Source: Hyaloperonospora brassicae (lineage: Eukaryota > Oomycota > Peronosporomycetes > Peronosporales > Peronosporaceae). Taken from it: a DNA stretch of 64,000 nucleotides. The notes below the pieces were generated by a model. The model had not been told where the DNA came from. It did no database searches and worked only from the letters and a program-made list of their open reading frames with translations. Made by a program: the position numbers and the translations under genes. This document shows positions 63,562-64,000 of this stretch, piece by piece (positions within the stretch are counted from its first letter, which is position 1; the number at the start of each line of letters is the position of its first letter). The stretch covers positions 186,001 through 250,000 of the forward strand of contig CANTFL010000851.1 in the NCBI GenBank assembly GCA_947650285.1. Reading direction: 5' to 3'.

Positions 63562-64000
63562 TGTAACGGGGTAGCCCATTACATAAAATTGATACAAAGG
63601 TATAAATTTTTTGAAAAGTATCTATTTTGATAATATTCAATTTGCATCACTCGAGAAGAGTGATGTTGTCGTAATAGTACTCCCAAGGGTAATATTCGTG
63701 GGTGCTCCACTTCTTGGTTTATGTAACGCGCACATCAACCAAACTAACCACCGATCGCTGCTAGACGCGCGCAATGGGTGGTGGGCAGAAGACACACATA
63801 GGAGATAGTAGTTTCATACAGCTGGATTAAGATGAAAGATGATTTAGCAAATAACATAACAATATTAAATAAAGGTTCCGCTTTTATCTCAAGACAGAGC
63901 TTCCGGCTTCTGTTTTGTCTTGGTCTCGCTTTCTCACGCCACGTGTACATGGCGTATGGAGCACGCTACCTTTCTCAGTTATCTGAGCAAGAGCGTGCCC
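63562..64000 (+). repeat. LTR of element 3, cut by the window end
   Basis: It starts TGTAACGGGGTAGCCCATTACAT and resembles the element 1 LTR in order and orientation (AGACGCGCGCAATG block; CGCTTTTA block near the end). It continues beyond the window, ending here in GAGCGTGCCC. It is either a solo LTR or the 5' LTR of another plus-strand element. Confidence 0.8.

Overview
The window looks like oomycete nuclear DNA (Phytophthora or downy-mildew type). The evidence is short GT-AG introns, compact genes on both strands, and Ty3/Gypsy elements with an integrase-linked chromodomain. Species cannot be assigned from the sequence alone. No rRNA, CRISPR array or bacterial gene organisation was seen.

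Layout. 1-3.6 kb holds a CAA/CAG-rich tract and a decayed Ty1/Copia relic (minus strand). 3,683-11,674 is a complete Ty3/Gypsy LTR element (plus strand) with ~98% identical LTRs, a perfect 5-bp target duplication (TACTA), PBS, PPT and a broken gag-pol. A long antisense ORF lies at its 3' end. 11.7-16 kb is decayed DNA with a gag relic. About 16-51 kb is a GC-richer gene island: a GNAT acetyltransferase, a mucin-like membrane protein, a GNL3-type nucleolar GTPase, an acidic repeat protein, a tandem run of six PX-domain genes with a tail-anchored protein gene between two of them, ribosomal protein L31, a type I DnaJ and a five-exon cyclin A. About 51-64 kb is AT-rich transposon debris: a gag-protease relic, a degenerate minus-strand Gypsy element at 56.1-63.6 kb, and the start of a third LTR inserted into that element's 5' LTR.

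How the genes relate. The PX genes share one orientation and a C-terminal phox-homology domain. Five of the six begin MGC, a predicted dual-acylation signal (one of these five is frame-broken), so they look like a locally expanded family of membrane-targeted phosphoinositide readers. RPL31, DnaJ and cyclin A are ordinary housekeeping genes; DnaJ has heat-shock-element sequences upstream.

Most unusual signals: (1) the young Gypsy element, LTRs and coding sequence alike, is packed with perfect short hairpins far beyond chance, and most differences between its two LTRs fall inside two of those hairpins; (2) its 409-codon antisense ORF overlaps the chromodomain; (3) the acylated PX-domain gene cluster.
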